DNA of 64,000 bases, from contig NC_081408.1 in the NCBI RefSeq assembly GCF_030272615.1, forward strand, positions 203,588,191 through 203,652,190, read 5' to 3'. The notes under the pieces were generated by a model. That model saw only the letters and a program-made list of their open reading frames with translations, searched no databases and was not told the DNA's origin. The DNA is from Cryptomeria japonica. Taxonomy: Eukaryota; Streptophyta; Pinopsida; Cupressales; Cupressaceae. A program made the translations under genes and the position numbers. Positions 32,470 to 45,100 of this stretch are shown here, piece after piece. Positions within the stretch are counted from its first letter, which is position 1, and every line of letters starts with the position of its first letter.

Positions 32470-33290
32470 ATCAAAAGAAGAGTGTGTGGCCGAAATAGTG
32501 TTGAGCCCAGGGAATTAGTAGTTTTAAAAAATCTATGGAAGGCATGGAAGGAGGTCAGACACCTGCTCGCTGATAATAACATTATAAGAAATGAAGGAAA
32601 AATTTGTGCAGAACAGTCAATCTACTGGAACCTCCACCATAAGGGTAAACCTTTAGGTCTTTTACAGGAGTGCTCGGGAAAGTATTGGGTAGCAAGAGGC
32701 ATCAAATTCTTAATTAATATCATTAGGGATGGGTATTTGATCTCATGGGCAGAGATTAGTGAGAAATTCAAGGTCCCCTGGTCTCAATAGAGGACATACA
32801 ACATTGTCTCCTTTTCTCTCTCCACCCCCGACCTCCCTAGGGAATGAGACTGCAATAATCAAAGATGTACTCTATATAAATGGCTTAATGGTGTACATAT
32901 TACCAAAATTAAAGCAAAAGACATATACTCTCAACAAATCAACAACAACGAGATCTTTGACCACTTGAACTTTGCTGGAACACTTCCTATAGTGAGCCCA
33001 CTTGGATCAAACTTCTTAATCTGCTTTGGAACAACCTTGCTGAGCCTAAAATTAAGTTATTTTTGTGGTGTCTTTTGTTGCATAAACTTCCTATTCCCTC
33101 CTATGATGGTCTTCCTAGTCTGTGTAAATGTTGCAGGGTCCCTGAGACTGTGATGCATATTTTCTTTAATTGTTTCTTTGCTAAAGAGGTGTGGAAACTT
33201 TTTGGTATTCATATCAATGGTAATATCTTCAGTTTGAAATGTGTCACTAGTTATGTGTTGACTTTAGCAAAGTATGTCAATATCTTCTAG
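32470..33290 (+). pseudogene. LINE C ORF2 C-terminal region (zf-RVT)
   Basis: The frame 32461-32790 reads LWKAWKEVRHLLADNNII, GKYWVARGIKFLINIIRDGY and EKFKVPWSQ. Then, in shifted frames, it continues through LLLHKLPIPSYDGLPSLCKC, CRVPETVMHIFFNCFFAKEV and WKLFGIHI. The last part is the zinc-binding CxxC...H-FF-C pattern that follows plant LINE reverse transcriptases. No RNase H domain follows before the 3' UTR. Confidence 0.88.
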
Positions 33291-33942
33291 TTCGTCCTCT
33301 CTTCAAAAAATTTGTGGTTTATTTAAAAAATTAGAAATAATGATGTATTAAATGACATTGAAAGGCTACTTAATGAGTCTCTCAAGAGACTCATCATGCT
33401 GAATGTTTCCATACAGTTAATGGTGGTGATGAGGATTTCAAAGAAAAGGTTTGAAAGACTTCTTAGTGATTGGCATGCATCTATGTTCATGTGGGAGATA
33501 TCCCATGTATTTACATGGAGGAGATGGTAAGAGCAACTAACCCAGTTTGAGACTGCTCTCAACAACTTCATGGTGGAGTTGGAAAAGGAGAGAAAGGTGC
33601 AACCCCACCCCATTACTACTCTTCCATTGGCCACTGTCTTATCGTACTCCTCCTCTGAGGTTCCTGTAGCCATCCCCCTTGCTAACCAAGTGCCGAAGAG
33701 ACTTATCTAGATGGACGGGCAACTAGGGTGGACTGCATGGACTGATGAAGATATAGTTCCATGATGCTTGTTTTACACTAGACCACTCTTTACTGTAGTT
33801 TCTTTCTTTCTTTCTATGTCGTTTCCAACTAATTTATAGTGACAAATCATCATAACTATTGGTTTTCTCTTATACTCCTCGATTTTTGAACAGCTAAATA
33901 TCTATGATGTACATCCTTTATCTTTAATAGAAACAAAAAAAA

Positions 33943-34994
33943 TCATGATGACGATGATGATGATGATGTAGTCTTAAATAGATTTTTTCTTTAGTGAAAA
34001 GTTTAATAGAAATAATAATATAATATAATTTGGTATCAATTTTTTTTGTTATTGTGAATAATTTAATTAAAATGTAAAAAATATGCTAACAAGAACATAT
34101 TTAAACTTAATAATATGACCATACCTTATAGAATAATTTAACATTAGTTACAACATAATAATAGTTTATGTGGAATAATGATCAAATATGATATTTTCCA
34201 TGTACTTTACCTATATACCCATAGAGATATTTATGCTAGTGGTGATATATATATATAAAATAATATAATTATCTTATCTTTAATGGTAAACATTTATTTA
34301 TTAATATTTAAGAATGAGCATTGTTCATGAAACTTAGCAATTATATTAAATGGTATAATTATAATGAGAAAATATTTTTTAAAGAACTCCTATCTTTTGT
34401 CGTAATTTAATAATCATGTAGACATCAAAATATTAATATTTAATAATAAAATAATCTTTAAATATATGAAAGAAAGAAAGTTGATATCTCTCAAAATATT
34501 ACATATATATATTTTTGATATTTATACTTATTATATTCTATCCTTAATTTTTTATATATATAAACAAATATCAAACCGCAAAGAATATATATATATATAT
34601 TTATGCTCTCCTAAATTTACTGGTCAATTTAGAATTATATTTTCCTCTATCATTCAACTGTTATTATTTTTTCTAGTCTTGATCTCAAAAAGTAAGAGAA
34701 TGTGACATAAATAAACAAATTACACTAAGTTTCCATATTTTCACTTGATCTACTCTCAAATACATGATTAAAAAAAAATATGCTCTATATATCTAGGCAA
34801 AAAAGACAAATGCATACATTTCTCAAGTTGTAACACATGTGAAAATGAATTTGATCCTACTGCCTATGGTTAAAAAGTTTATTCCTTGTTACTTCTTATT
34901 TTGCTAAATCCTCAAAGATGTAATGTCATTGTGGGGTGAATAACAAAAAAGAAACAAAAGGCTAGGAAAATAGGAAACTCGAGGACTAATACAA
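33943..34994 (+). repeat. old tandem copy 1 of the host-gene locus, 3' part
   Basis: Collinear with ~43035-44062 of copy 2. Shared landmarks are GATGATGTAGTCTT-AATAGA, AATATGATATTTTCCATGTA, TAATCATGTA-ACATCAAAAT and AAGACAAATGCATAC. It lacks the 126-bp SINE-like insert that copy 2 carries at 43215. It ends inside exon 3, where Copia element 2 begins. Confidence 0.9.
34946..34994 (+). pseudogene. dead copy of exon 3 of the host gene (partial)
   Basis: Matches the first 49 bp of exon 3 in the gene at 41936-45260. The splice acceptor AATAACAG of copy 2 is AATAACAA here, and the frame contains TAG twice (GGCTAGG, AATAGG). The remainder of the exon has been replaced by Copia element 2. Confidence 0.82.
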
Positions 34995-35045
34995 GACATC
35001 AATGACAACCATAATGAAACATCAATCAACTTCATATTTGCAACA
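34995..35045 (-). repeat. 3' LTR stub of Copia element 2
   Basis: These 51 bp match the outer end of the intact LTR (40407-40457) and finish ATTTGCAACA next to the polypurine tract. The remaining ~1,057 bp are missing, and the sequence passes directly into the broken host-gene exon. Confidence 0.85.
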
Positions 35046-35436
35046 ATCTCCCCCTTTTATCATTGATGGCATTATTTATCAACAACAAACAATTTCTCCA
35101 ATATAATGTTCAACAAAACTTCTTAATAATACTTATCCCCTTTAGAAAGAAAAGTTATATATATTTCCAAAGTTCTCAAACTTCTCCGAAACTTCTCAAG
35201 CATAAGCCTCTCAAACTTCTCAAAATTTTGTCTCCTTTGACATCAAAGATAAAGGTAGAAAGAAAAAATGACTCAGAAACCACTATACTCCTCTTAAGAG
35301 AAAGCACCAAATATCAGCTCATATAGAAATATGCATGAATTATCTAGTACTAATGCACTGCCAAATGCACTTAGTTCAAACTAGGAAGGGGAATAACCCC
35401 TAACAACTACCAGAGATACTCAAAAGTATCTTTGCA

Positions 35437-35643
35437 TCATGTCTTTGTAAATATATTTGCAACTTGCTCTTTGGTAGGAACATATTCAAGTTTTACTTCA
35501 CTGTCCAATAATTTTTCCCTCCAAAAATCATACCGAATAGAAATATGCTTTATTTTGGAATTGAAATATAATGTTCTAAGAGATATTGATTGCACATGTA
35601 TTATCACACATGATTGAGATTGGTTCATCAAATAATACACCAA
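35437..35643 (-). pseudogene. Copia element 2 RNase H C-terminal part
   Basis: The minus strand reads KIKHISIRYDFWREKL, then VKLEYVPTKEQVANIFTKT. This is the end of Copia RNase H (K-KHI-I-YHF-RE, then YV-T--Q-ADI-TK). The upstream part (35640-35960) is degraded. Confidence 0.87.
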
Positions 35644-35975
35644 TATCTTTCATTATTTGTTTCATCCAAAGTACCTAAGTGCAATATGAAGTAGCTACAA
35701 TGTACTCAACTTCTATGGTTGATAAAGATATAGAATCCCATTTCTTACTTAACCATGCCACTAATTGAGATCTAAGGAAAAAAGATCCACCAATTGTAAT
35801 TTTCTTATCATCAACACTTCCTACTCAGTTTGTATTAGTATAAGCTTTCAAAGTAAAGTTTGTTCCTTTGGGGTACCATAGTCCATCTTATATTCCTTTA
35901 AACTATCTAAATATATCTTTTACTGCAACATGTTACTCTTTTAGTTCTTGTTGAAATATGGTTGCAAGACAAACA

Positions 35976-36620
35976 CTATACATGATATTGAGTATTAGAC
36001 AATCCTCCAATCATTGGTTTGTACTTGCTTGCATCCATCTTAGAAGATTTATCATCATTAGTCAACTTGCATTTGGTAGTCATGGGAGTACATATGGGTA
36101 TGGAATTCTCCAATCCAAACTTCTTCAACCATTGTTTAACATATTTAGATTGAGAAATAAAAATACCTTTATTGTTTTGATTTACTTGTAGTCCAAGAAA
36201 TAAATTTAACTCACCAATCATAGACATTTCAAATCCTTTCTACATCTCACTAGCAAATTTCTTGCACATATCATCATTACCACCAAATATTATGTCATCC
36301 ACATAAACAATATCAATTAAGATCTTACCTGGTTCAAAACTGAAGTAGATATTATTGTTAGTAGACACTTAATGAAAACCTTGATTCAGTAGACACTTTA
36401 ACCTTCCATACCAAGATCTAGGTGCTTGCTTCAATCTATTCAACACTTTCCTGAATCTACAAACAACAATTAGATCATCTGATAACTAAATCATTCTAGT
36501 TGTTCAATATAGACTTCTTTCAATTTTTCATTTAGAAATATTGACTTCACATCCATTTGATAGACTTTGAAATCCTTATATGTTGCAAAAGCCAAAAACA
36601 TCCTAATAGCCTCCATTTTA
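35976..36620 (-). pseudogene. Copia element 2 reverse transcriptase
   Basis: The region around 36276-36320 reads IVYVDDIIFGGN, with YVDD at 36294-36305. The open stretch 35976-36227 reads MIGELNLFLGLQVNQNNKGI, FISQSKYVKQWLKKFGLEN and PMTTKCKLTNDD. These are the RVT_2 catalytic and post-catalytic blocks. Upstream, near 36540-36600, the KSIFLNEKLKEVYIEQ-like segment is still discernible in broken frames. Confidence 0.9.
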
Positions 36621-37240
36621 GCAACATTAGCATATGTTTCTTCCAAATGAATTCCTTCAACCTATATGTAACCTTTGCATACCAATATTTCTTTGTTTCT
36701 CACAACCTAACCATCTTCATCTAGCTTATTCCAAAATACCCACTTTATTTCAATAACATTCTTATCCGTTAGTCTAAGTACTAGGTCCCAAGTTTGATTT
36801 TTCTCAATTTGATCCACCTCTTCCTTCATAACTTTTATCAAATTATGATCTTTGTGGGCTTTTTCAACTATCTTAAATTTAGTCTCGGAAAGTAAACATG
36901 AAAGAACTTTCTCTTCAAAATCTTGTCTTCTTGTAATGACACCTCTGGTTTTATTTCATATTATTTGATTCTCAGAATGATTTTTCTACATATACCTTGG
37001 GTTTTTTGATATAGTTGATGAAGCAACCTAAGTTTTTTTCTACTTCTCTTTATCTTTGTTCTTGTCTCCTCCATCAGATTCCTACCTTGCTTGAATAACA
37101 ACTTATTTTGGAATGTTCTTATCAACCTTCACATTTGCACTTTCAAAAATCTTATTCAATATCTTATTATAACATTTTCAAGCTTTTCTATTTGTAAAAT
37201 AACTAAGAAATATACCTTCATCTGCTCTACTATCAAACTT

Positions 37241-37800
37241 TCAAATATTTCCCTCGTCTCTTTGGATATAACATGTACTTCCAAAAACTTTGAAATTCTT
37301 AATAGATGGGATTTTTCCATACCATATTTCATATGATGTCTTCCCAAATTTCTTTTTGAATAAAAATCTATTAATGGTATATACAACAATGTGTATAGCT
37401 TCTCTCCAGTAAATCCCTAGTAGATGTCCTTCCTTGATCATGGTTCTTGCCACCTCATGAATAGTCCAATTCATCCTTTCAACTATGCCATCTTGTTGAG
37501 GTGTTCTAGGAGTTGATAATTGTCTTCTAATTTCATATTTCTTAGAGAAATTATCAAATTCATCCTAAATAAATTATCCCCCTCTATCAAATCTTAGACA
37601 CTTAACTCTCCTATCTGCTTCATTCTCAACTCTAGCTTTAAATATCTTGAACTTCTCTAATGCTTTTGAATTTTCTCTTAGAAACACAACCCAAGTCATT
37701 ATATAATGATCATTGATTAAGAGCACGAAATAGCTCCCACCTTGTAAACTCCTTGTTCTGGTTGAATTGAGTAGGTTTATGTGTATCGTATTCAGCAATC
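37241..37800 (-). pseudogene. Copia element 2 integrase
   Basis: The part 37574-37798 reads GSYFVLLINDHYIMTWVVFL and VKCLRFDRGG, with the catalytic Asp of LRFDRGG present. After stops comes QLSTPRTPQQDGIVERMNWT (37430-37490), with the catalytic Glu in VERMN. Then IYWREAIHIVVYTINRF and FKVFGSTCYIQRDEG follow. The DDE core is recognisable throughout, with a TAG where FI-stop-DEF breaks the frame. Confidence 0.92.
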
Positions 37801-38249
37801 TGGTAGATGATTGCTCCTTTCCTCTGAATGTTCATTTTGTCTTCTTTCCCACTTGACATTCTTTGAAAATACTTTTATTTGATTTAGTGAGTCTTAGTAA
37901 ATCTCACAACTTTTATCATACTAATCTTCACCAAATTGTCACAATTTATATGACACATCCTCTAGTTCCAAAACCAACTCTAATTGATCTCAAATAATAA
38001 ATAATTTCCTGTAGTAACTTCCAAATGATACATATCTCCACTAGTTTTTTTTCCCTCAACAATAATATTTATGGATCTCTTTCGGATCTCACAACCACCA
38101 TCCTGGAAGACAACATTGTAAGAATTTTCGCACATCTATCCAACACTCAAAATATTAAGATGCAAACCATTCACATAGTAAACATTCTTAGCATTATGCT
38201 TTCCATAAAAGGTAATGGAGCTAATTCCAATGATTTGAGTAGTATAATC

Positions 38250-38360
38250 ATCTCCAAATCTAACAAAACCACTATCTATTTCTCAAGCTTTGCAAACTTA
38301 CTTTAATCACCAGTCATGTAATTTAAGCATCCACTATCAATCAACTATTCATTTCTATAT
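38250..38360 (-). pseudogene. Copia element 2 protease remnant
   Basis: The minus strand reads LIDSGCLNYMTGD, the Copia aspartic protease active site with DSG intact. A TAG sits just before it, where Trp is conserved (WLIDSG), and a TAA follows TGD. Confidence 0.75.
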
Positions 38361-38545
38361 CTCCTAACATGTAATGTTGAAGCAACAGTCTCAACAATCT
38401 TAGAGTTATTATGTTTAGGTCCATCTTTCTCTACCATGAACAAACAATCACCATCCTCATAATCTGACTCATCATTTAAAATACCAGCATCATCTCTAAC
38501 ATACTAGGCTTTCTTATTGATTTTTCCTTTGTTATCCTTAAACTT

Positions 38546-38800
38546 CTATTTTGATCTTCTTCCTAGACATCTAGATGCATAATGGCCAATTTTTCTACAT
38601 TTAAAGCATTTAAGGGGTAACATACCTTTATACATGTTGGTTCCACTCTTCAGTTTTCTCACAAAATTTCCTTCCATTTCACCCATGCTCTCATCATATG
38701 AATCTTCATCTATAGATTTTGATGCTTTAAAGGTCATTTCGGATTTTTCTTTTTCTCTGCCAAATTTCCTTATCTCAAATGCAATCAAGGTGCCAAACAA
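38546..38800 (-). pseudogene. Copia element 2 gag C terminus with zinc knuckle
   Basis: An 84-codon open stretch reads GTLIAFEIRKFGREKEKSEM, a Ser/Asp/Glu-rich linker, and LKCFKCRKIGHYASRCLGRR. The CX2CX4HX4C knuckle is complete. The N-terminal gag continues in broken frames to ~39330 beside the primer-binding site. Confidence 0.87.
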
Positions 38801-39349
38801 CTATTCTCTAGTGAATTTTGTTGCATTATATGTGTCCTCAATAGCTAAGGTATTGTCACTATAACTCTCCAGTAAAGTTATCATTATCTTATAAATCACA
38901 TCCTTTTCATCCAAAACATCACCAAGATCTATGATCCATTCTCAAATTCTCATACGTACCCTTAGCAGTATGAATTTTAGATAGCTTGACTCTTTTATTT
39001 CCTTCATATATACTTTTCAACCTTTACAAAACTTCATAATCAATGTATAAAGCAACAACCTTCTCCAATTCAATTATTGATAAAGCACTGAAGATAGCAT
39101 ACCTTAAATGCTCAATTTATTCATAAGCTTCAATCTCATCCAGTGTAGTAGGCCCATTTGTTTGTGCCAAATACATAGTGTCCACAACTTTCTCAGTCTT
39201 GTAACCTAGTGAAATCATATATCCTCACATCTTTAAATTATAAAAACTATAGTCACATCCTTCAAAGGTAACAATAGTCAATTTATATGCCATCGGATCT
39301 CCTCAAGAGGATAGTCTCACTTTCTAGGAACCATAGCTCTTATACCAAT

Positions 39350-40457
39350 TGTTGAATGTTCTAGAAAACTGAGAGGGGGTTGAATAAAATGTCAATGAAA
39401 ACTTATCTTTCTTTTCACAAAATATAGATCAAAAAAATTAAATTTCAGATTGCTTAACCATGAACATATGATAACATGAAAAGAGAATGCACAAGAGACT
39501 AGATATGATGTGGAAAACCCAAGAAGGGAAAAACCACAGAGAATGTTAGTTTTCATATTAAAAAACACTTGTTAGGGTGACATAGATTAAGGTGATTTTT
39601 ACAAGATGTCTCAATACCAAAAATGTTCACTATAGGTTGGCTCATTGCCTAGCTAACATGACTACTAAAACAAAGGCTCACTACCTAGAGGAAGAAAGAA
39701 AGAATCCACTACAAAGGCACAACTACCACTCTATTGTAATGCCAAAAGAAACCTTAGACTCACTACCATCGATACCGAACAACATCAGTAAACAACCACA
39801 CTGATCAACCACTTCACATTACCAAAGATAGATCTTCCTTTTACAATCAAATTCCTTCTACAAAACTATCTTGATCAGTTTTCCATTACAAGTGATCTTT
39901 ATATATACTGATCTCTAGAATAGATTTTTCAAGTCAGTGAAGGAGATAATAAATTAAAGTTCAAAAATAGGTCTTCTCTAAGCATTCTCGTGGTGCAAAG
40001 GAATGAAAAAGTGGACCATACCACAAATCAACATGTTAACCGAATGTAGCAATCACTAGACCAAGAAGATAGAGCATATGAGGTTAACTAGACCATGTAA
40101 TAACAATTTTGGAGCAGAAAAACACATATTAAATCATAATAATGAAGATACATGCATGAGAAACATGAATCCTAAAGTACAACAAAATAATTGAAGATGT
40201 GAAGCAATGCAAAGCTCTGCAAACTCTATTAGATGAACATCATCGACATAGCATAGACTTCTAGGGAACATCTATTGGACCACCAAAACAAGAAAGAAGA
40301 ATCTCAAAGAAATATATGACAGCATGCCAACATATCCAAAATATATCAATAATAATTTAAAGCATCCAAAACAAAACCAAACACTGAAACATAGAATCAG
40401 TACGTTGACATCAATGACAACCATATTGAAACATCATTCAACTTCACATTTGCAACA
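39350..40457 (-). repeat. 5' LTR of Copia element 2 (1,108 bp)
   Basis: It starts TGTTGAATGTTC beside the primer-binding site and ends ATTTGCAACA, so TG...CA ends are present. The Copia-typical words GTGGAAAACCCAAGAAGGGA and AAAAACCACAGAGAA lie ~160 bp inside. It abuts copy 2 of the host-gene locus. Confidence 0.85.
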
Positions 40458-42180
40458 AATGGTTTTTTTGTATAGGTACCTGCCTAAATCAAACCCCATG
40501 TTCATGCTTCAACCTCCATAAAAGGTATGATGATAAAAAAGAGAGCTTACTCTTGGTATGGAAAAGGCTAAATATGAAATGAGATGTTGATTTGACAAGC
40601 CTATACATTAGGATTGATATTGGGTGTGATTCAGTTCTCTTTAAACAAGTCCTCCCAGATTTAATACAATAGCATGAAAAATCATAAGAAAATCCCTAAC
40701 GAAAACATTCTTGAAGATAAGTTGTCGTGTCTTGAAGCTCCTTGTACATAGATTTATCTTCAATGAAGGAATTAGGACTTGGAATGAAATTTCTATATGA
40801 TAAAATGAATTATAGATGATGCCTTTATATAGGGTTCGCAATGTATTTCAACATTTATGCCAACTTCCAATGCTCATATCAAAATATTGGGATCAAGTTA
40901 CAATGGCGGGAATTGAGGCTCACACACATTTTATTTTGGGACCTTTTTGGAGGGACTATGTAGCTAGGTGCAAAATTTGTAGTAGTAGGGCACTGCACAT
41001 CATAATCCACCTAGAAATGGGCAAATTAAAGATATTAACATTTCTCAAGTGAACAGTTACTTAATCTATAATCTTATATTCAAGTTTATTGAAAACTCTT
41101 ATACAAATTATAGTGTCTATCTTATTTTTTATAATGCAATTAAAAAATTACCAATATATAATTTGGAAAGAAAATAAATTTAACAAACTTTTGAATAAAA
41201 AATCTTGTGATATTATTTATTTTAACCATTCTTTAAATAACAATAATTTTTATTTGATTGAATGAATTCTCATCTTTAACATTACTTGTATAAATCACAT
41301 ATAAGACAAAATTGAAAGAAAAATTGTATGCAAGCTCCAATTTATTAATTTAATTGACTTGGTGATGTGTTCAATATAAGAATAGATTCTTTTGAAACTA
41401 TTTTAATACTAGGAGGTTGACAGCCAAATTTAATGTAACCCTTTAGTAGACAATATCTATTACAATATGCTCTTTATATATTCTATTCGAAAATAAATCC
41501 AATCATTTATTAATGGACATAATATATTATATTCGCAAATGGCTACTATAATCCAGTCAATGAATTTGGTGTTTACAATTAAAGCACATATTTTGACCAC
41601 AATAGAAAATCTGTACAAACAGTTCTTAGTTATATATATGTGTTTGTTCTTTTATACAAATCGAGGAATATTTTTTAAGAGAATGCCTTTTTAACTGTTG
41701 TGTGTCCACCACCACTACTTTTTTTTTTGGATAAGATAAATAAAAAGTATTCAATTTTATCAAATCTTTCTTCGTTCCTCGTAATACTTTCAGCCTAGAT
41801 AACTCATGATATTTTTACCTCTGTCATCTATATATACGTTCATTCAACTCTATCAATATGTAGAAAGCTCTCCCATACTTTGAATTCAAGTGCATTCATT
41901 GTTAAATATAGAAGTTTCATCTTTTCTTGTCAACAATGGAAAACTCTAGAGAAATCCATGGTGGTGTCCCTGAGAAGAACACTTGCAGCGTTTGCTTAGG
42001 CTTGGGAACTTGTAGATGTCATCCATCTGCACAGAACAGAACAGTGTTGAATGTATTCTCTCTCTTCAATTTTTTTGTGTTGTATATTTTTAAATGTAAA
42101 ATAGTTTTCCTATATATAGACTTTGAATTGTTTTCCATGGCGTACACTGTTCTATTATTGCTCTATATTACATTGCTAAT
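40458..42180 (+). repeat. tandem copy 2 of the host-gene locus, 5' part
   Basis: Direct-repeat partner of 14505-16150. The match begins right at the outer end of the Copia LTR, so that element sits at the junction of the two tandem copies. It contains the upstream region and first exon of the host gene. Confidence 0.88.
41826..41837 (+). promoter_or_regulatory. candidate TATA box of the host gene
   Basis: CATCTATATATACG lies ~100 bp before the start codon at 41936, a usual distance allowing for a short 5' UTR. Copy 1 keeps CATCTATATATGCA at the matching place. Confidence 0.5.
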
Positions 42181-45100
42181 ACATTTCAAGATAGGTTTTT
42201 TCATGAAAACGTTGAATTCCAAGCATGGAAATCCAAGTTCTTATCTCATTTTATCGCTTCCCAATTATCTTTGATATTCGATGATAACAGCTATGATTGG
42301 CCATTGTTAGAGCTTCTGTTGCAAGGTTTCGCTTTTACATTTTCTTTTCTAAATTGAAAAAAATACAAGGAAATTTTTCTTGGGTTTGTATTAAGCATAT
42401 GATTGTGTTTTTGGTTTATTCAGATGTCCGTGCATTCAAGTAGAGGTGAAGTTTTGGGAAAGCAAAAGCAGAAGGTGCCTGGTGAAGGGCTTGAAATGAG
42501 AATTAACATAGATGGTATCATAGTATTTAAGAATTATTGTAAAATATTAATTTTTTTAAAAATTAGATTATTTTTAGAAAAACATGTGTGAACTTTTTGA
42601 ATGGTTTTTTTAATATTAGATTTCACCAAGAAAAGGACGAATGATATTGAATCATTAAATATTTGAAAATTTTATGTAAAGTAAAATTTAATAATATTAT
42701 TTTTGTAAAATCAAACATGTTTAATATTTAATAATTTTTAATATATAAGATCAAGATGTATTACACTTACATATATATACAAAAGAGTTCCAAAAAAATT
42801 AAATTTATTTAATTTAATATGTTTATGACACTTAAATATAGATAGATAGATAGATAGATCTATATTGTTTTAAATATATAAATAAATAGTACAGTGAAAT
42901 AGTAGTATAATAATATATTAGGAATATGGAGATTGAAAGTGTAGCTCAATAAAATCTATTGTTTTCTCAATCATAAGATAAGAACAAATTATATACAATG
43001 AAAATCAAATTTTATGATAATATTATAATAATAATAATGATGATGTAGTCTTTAATAGATTTTTTCTTTAGTGAAGAGTTAAATAGAAATAATAATAATA
43101 TAACATACTTTGATATTAAAAATTCTTTTGTTATTGTAAAAATTTAATGGAAGTATAAAAAAATATATAGTAACAAGAATATTAATTACAATATAATAAT
43201 AGTTTAAGTTGAATGTTTGTTCCCCATTGGTCTCCGTTGATTGTGAGGCTTGGACTCACCCCAGAAACTAGTCTCTCCCCCATATAATTGTGTCACTGGG
43301 CTACACCTTGGATTAAAAAAAAAATAAATAAATAAATAAATTGAATAATGAACAAATATGATATTTTCCATGTACTTTACCTATATTTCTTTAAAGATAG
43401 GTATACTAGTAATGATATAGACATGAAAATAATATAATTATCTTATTTTTATAGTAAACATTTATTTTTTAACATTTAAGAATGATCTTTGTTCAAGAGA
43501 TTTAGCAATGATATTAAATAATAAAATACAATAATAAAATATGTTTTTTAAAAAATTCTTATCTTTTAAATATATATATTTTTTAAATTCTTATATTTTA
43601 ATACAATTTAATAATCATGTACACATCAAAATATTAATATTTAATAATTAAATAATCTTTAAATATATAAAATAATGAAAATTAATATCCCTCAAAAAGA
43701 TCACATACATGCATACATACATATACATAAACAGTCAATTTAGATCAATTCAGAATCATCTTTTTTCCTCTATTCTTCTTTGTAGTCTTAATCTCAGAAA
43801 GTAGGAGAATATGACATAAACAAAAACTTTTACTCTAAATTTCTATATGCGCTAGATATTTAGACAAGAAAGACAAATGCATACTACAATGCTAAAGTAT
43901 TTCCAACTATCAAAACGAATTTGTTCCTGCCACCTACGGCTGAAAAGTTTATTCGCGTTACTTTTTATTTTGCTTTCCTGAAAGATCTAATGCCATTGTG
44001 TGGCGAATAACAGAAAAGCAACAAAGGCTGGAAAAACAGGAAACTCAAGGACTAACGCAGGATATAAGTGAGAAACGGTCTGGGAATTCTGTAGAGCATT
44101 ACTTTCTTGGCTCATCTGTATGCTATGGAGGTCCAGATGAGTGCTATGACTGTGTCAAACAAAGGCAGCATGATATAAATAACGTAATCTCTCAGCTTTT
44201 CATTTTCCAATTTTGATATTTGTTCGTTAGACTATTAATAATTTGAGTAGGCTAATATGATTGTCTAGTAAAATGGATATAGTAAAATGGATATCTGATG
44301 GACTGTAGGGTTGGAATATAGAAAAAAAGGAACATTGTATTTGGATTTATTTCATATGTTCAAGCAATTAGTTGTGAAAATAGAAATGGATAAATTTTTG
44401 TTCTTTGTTTGACTGTTGACATTCTTACTTTGTAATTTTCTGTAGTGATTAATAATTTTTTTATTTCTTTTGTGTGGACAATGACATTATATCTGAGAGT
44501 CTACAGAAATGTCATAAATTATAAACAGTTAACCTTTTAAGAATGGAGGTTGAAACAAGAAATTTCTATTAACATTTAAGATAAACAATTATATTGATTC
44601 TTGTAAATTTAAAGATTTTTAATCTTCATAATCATAACTTTTTGTTTGTTAATTGGATATGTTTTCTCACAGATGGAAAGCAAAGTAAAGAATCTGGAAG
44701 AAGAAGCTGATCCATCTAACCTTGAGTATACAACAAGGGGGAATTGGTGGAAAGGTGAGCTAAATTCTGCTAAAGTGTCTAAAAGAAACCAAATCTTTTT
44801 AATCATGAACCTATTCATTAGATATCTATATTTAATAATACATCACAGCAAGAAATGTTCTAAATGAAGAGTTACCATCGGGTTGTTATAGGTTCGCTCT
44901 ATTATTAAAGTTATGGAAGTTCTTAATAACAATTGTTTTGTTGAAGAGTTTCAGGTATATATCTTTGAGACTTTGATCTATGTTGTTGAAAATAATGTTA
45001 CAAGAACATTCTAAGTTTTGATTTGTTCAGGTGGTTCATCTGAAATCATATTTATAGAGATTTAGGTTTAACAGAATATTTTAAGCTTTAACCTTTAACT

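Larger units (their letters stand above)
29438..33942 (+). mobile_element. LINE C (L1-type), plus strand, internally deleted
   Basis: The 5' end begins near GGGTTTCGAAAAAGCGACCG. ORF1 lies at ~29640-31240 and the endonuclease start at 31482-31620. An unrelated ~0.8-kb insert (31625-32465) replaces the rest of the endonuclease and most of reverse transcriptase. The ORF2 C-terminal region occupies 32470-33290. The 3' UTR ends in TTTAATAGAAACAAAAAAAA at 33942. ATGATGAT-type sequence borders both ends, so the exact target duplication is ambiguous. It lies in the copy 1 locus, close before its exon 3. Confidence 0.88.
34995..40457 (-). mobile_element. Copia retrotransposon 2, one LTR nearly lost
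   Basis: Minus-strand Copia element with a full-length set of domains in order: 5' LTR (39350-40457), primer-binding site ATTGGTATAAGAGCTATGG (39349-39331), gag with zinc knuckle, protease, integrase, reverse transcriptase, RNase H, polypurine tract (AAAAGGGGGAGAT, 35058-35046) and a 3' LTR stub. Of the 1,108-bp LTR only 51 bp remains at the left end. GACATCAATGACAACCAT occurs at both 34995 and 40407. The body carries many stops. Confidence 0.92.

Noticed and set aside
33323-33673. 116-codon minus-strand frame
   Set aside because: Lies antisense to the LINE C tail; no recognisable motif.
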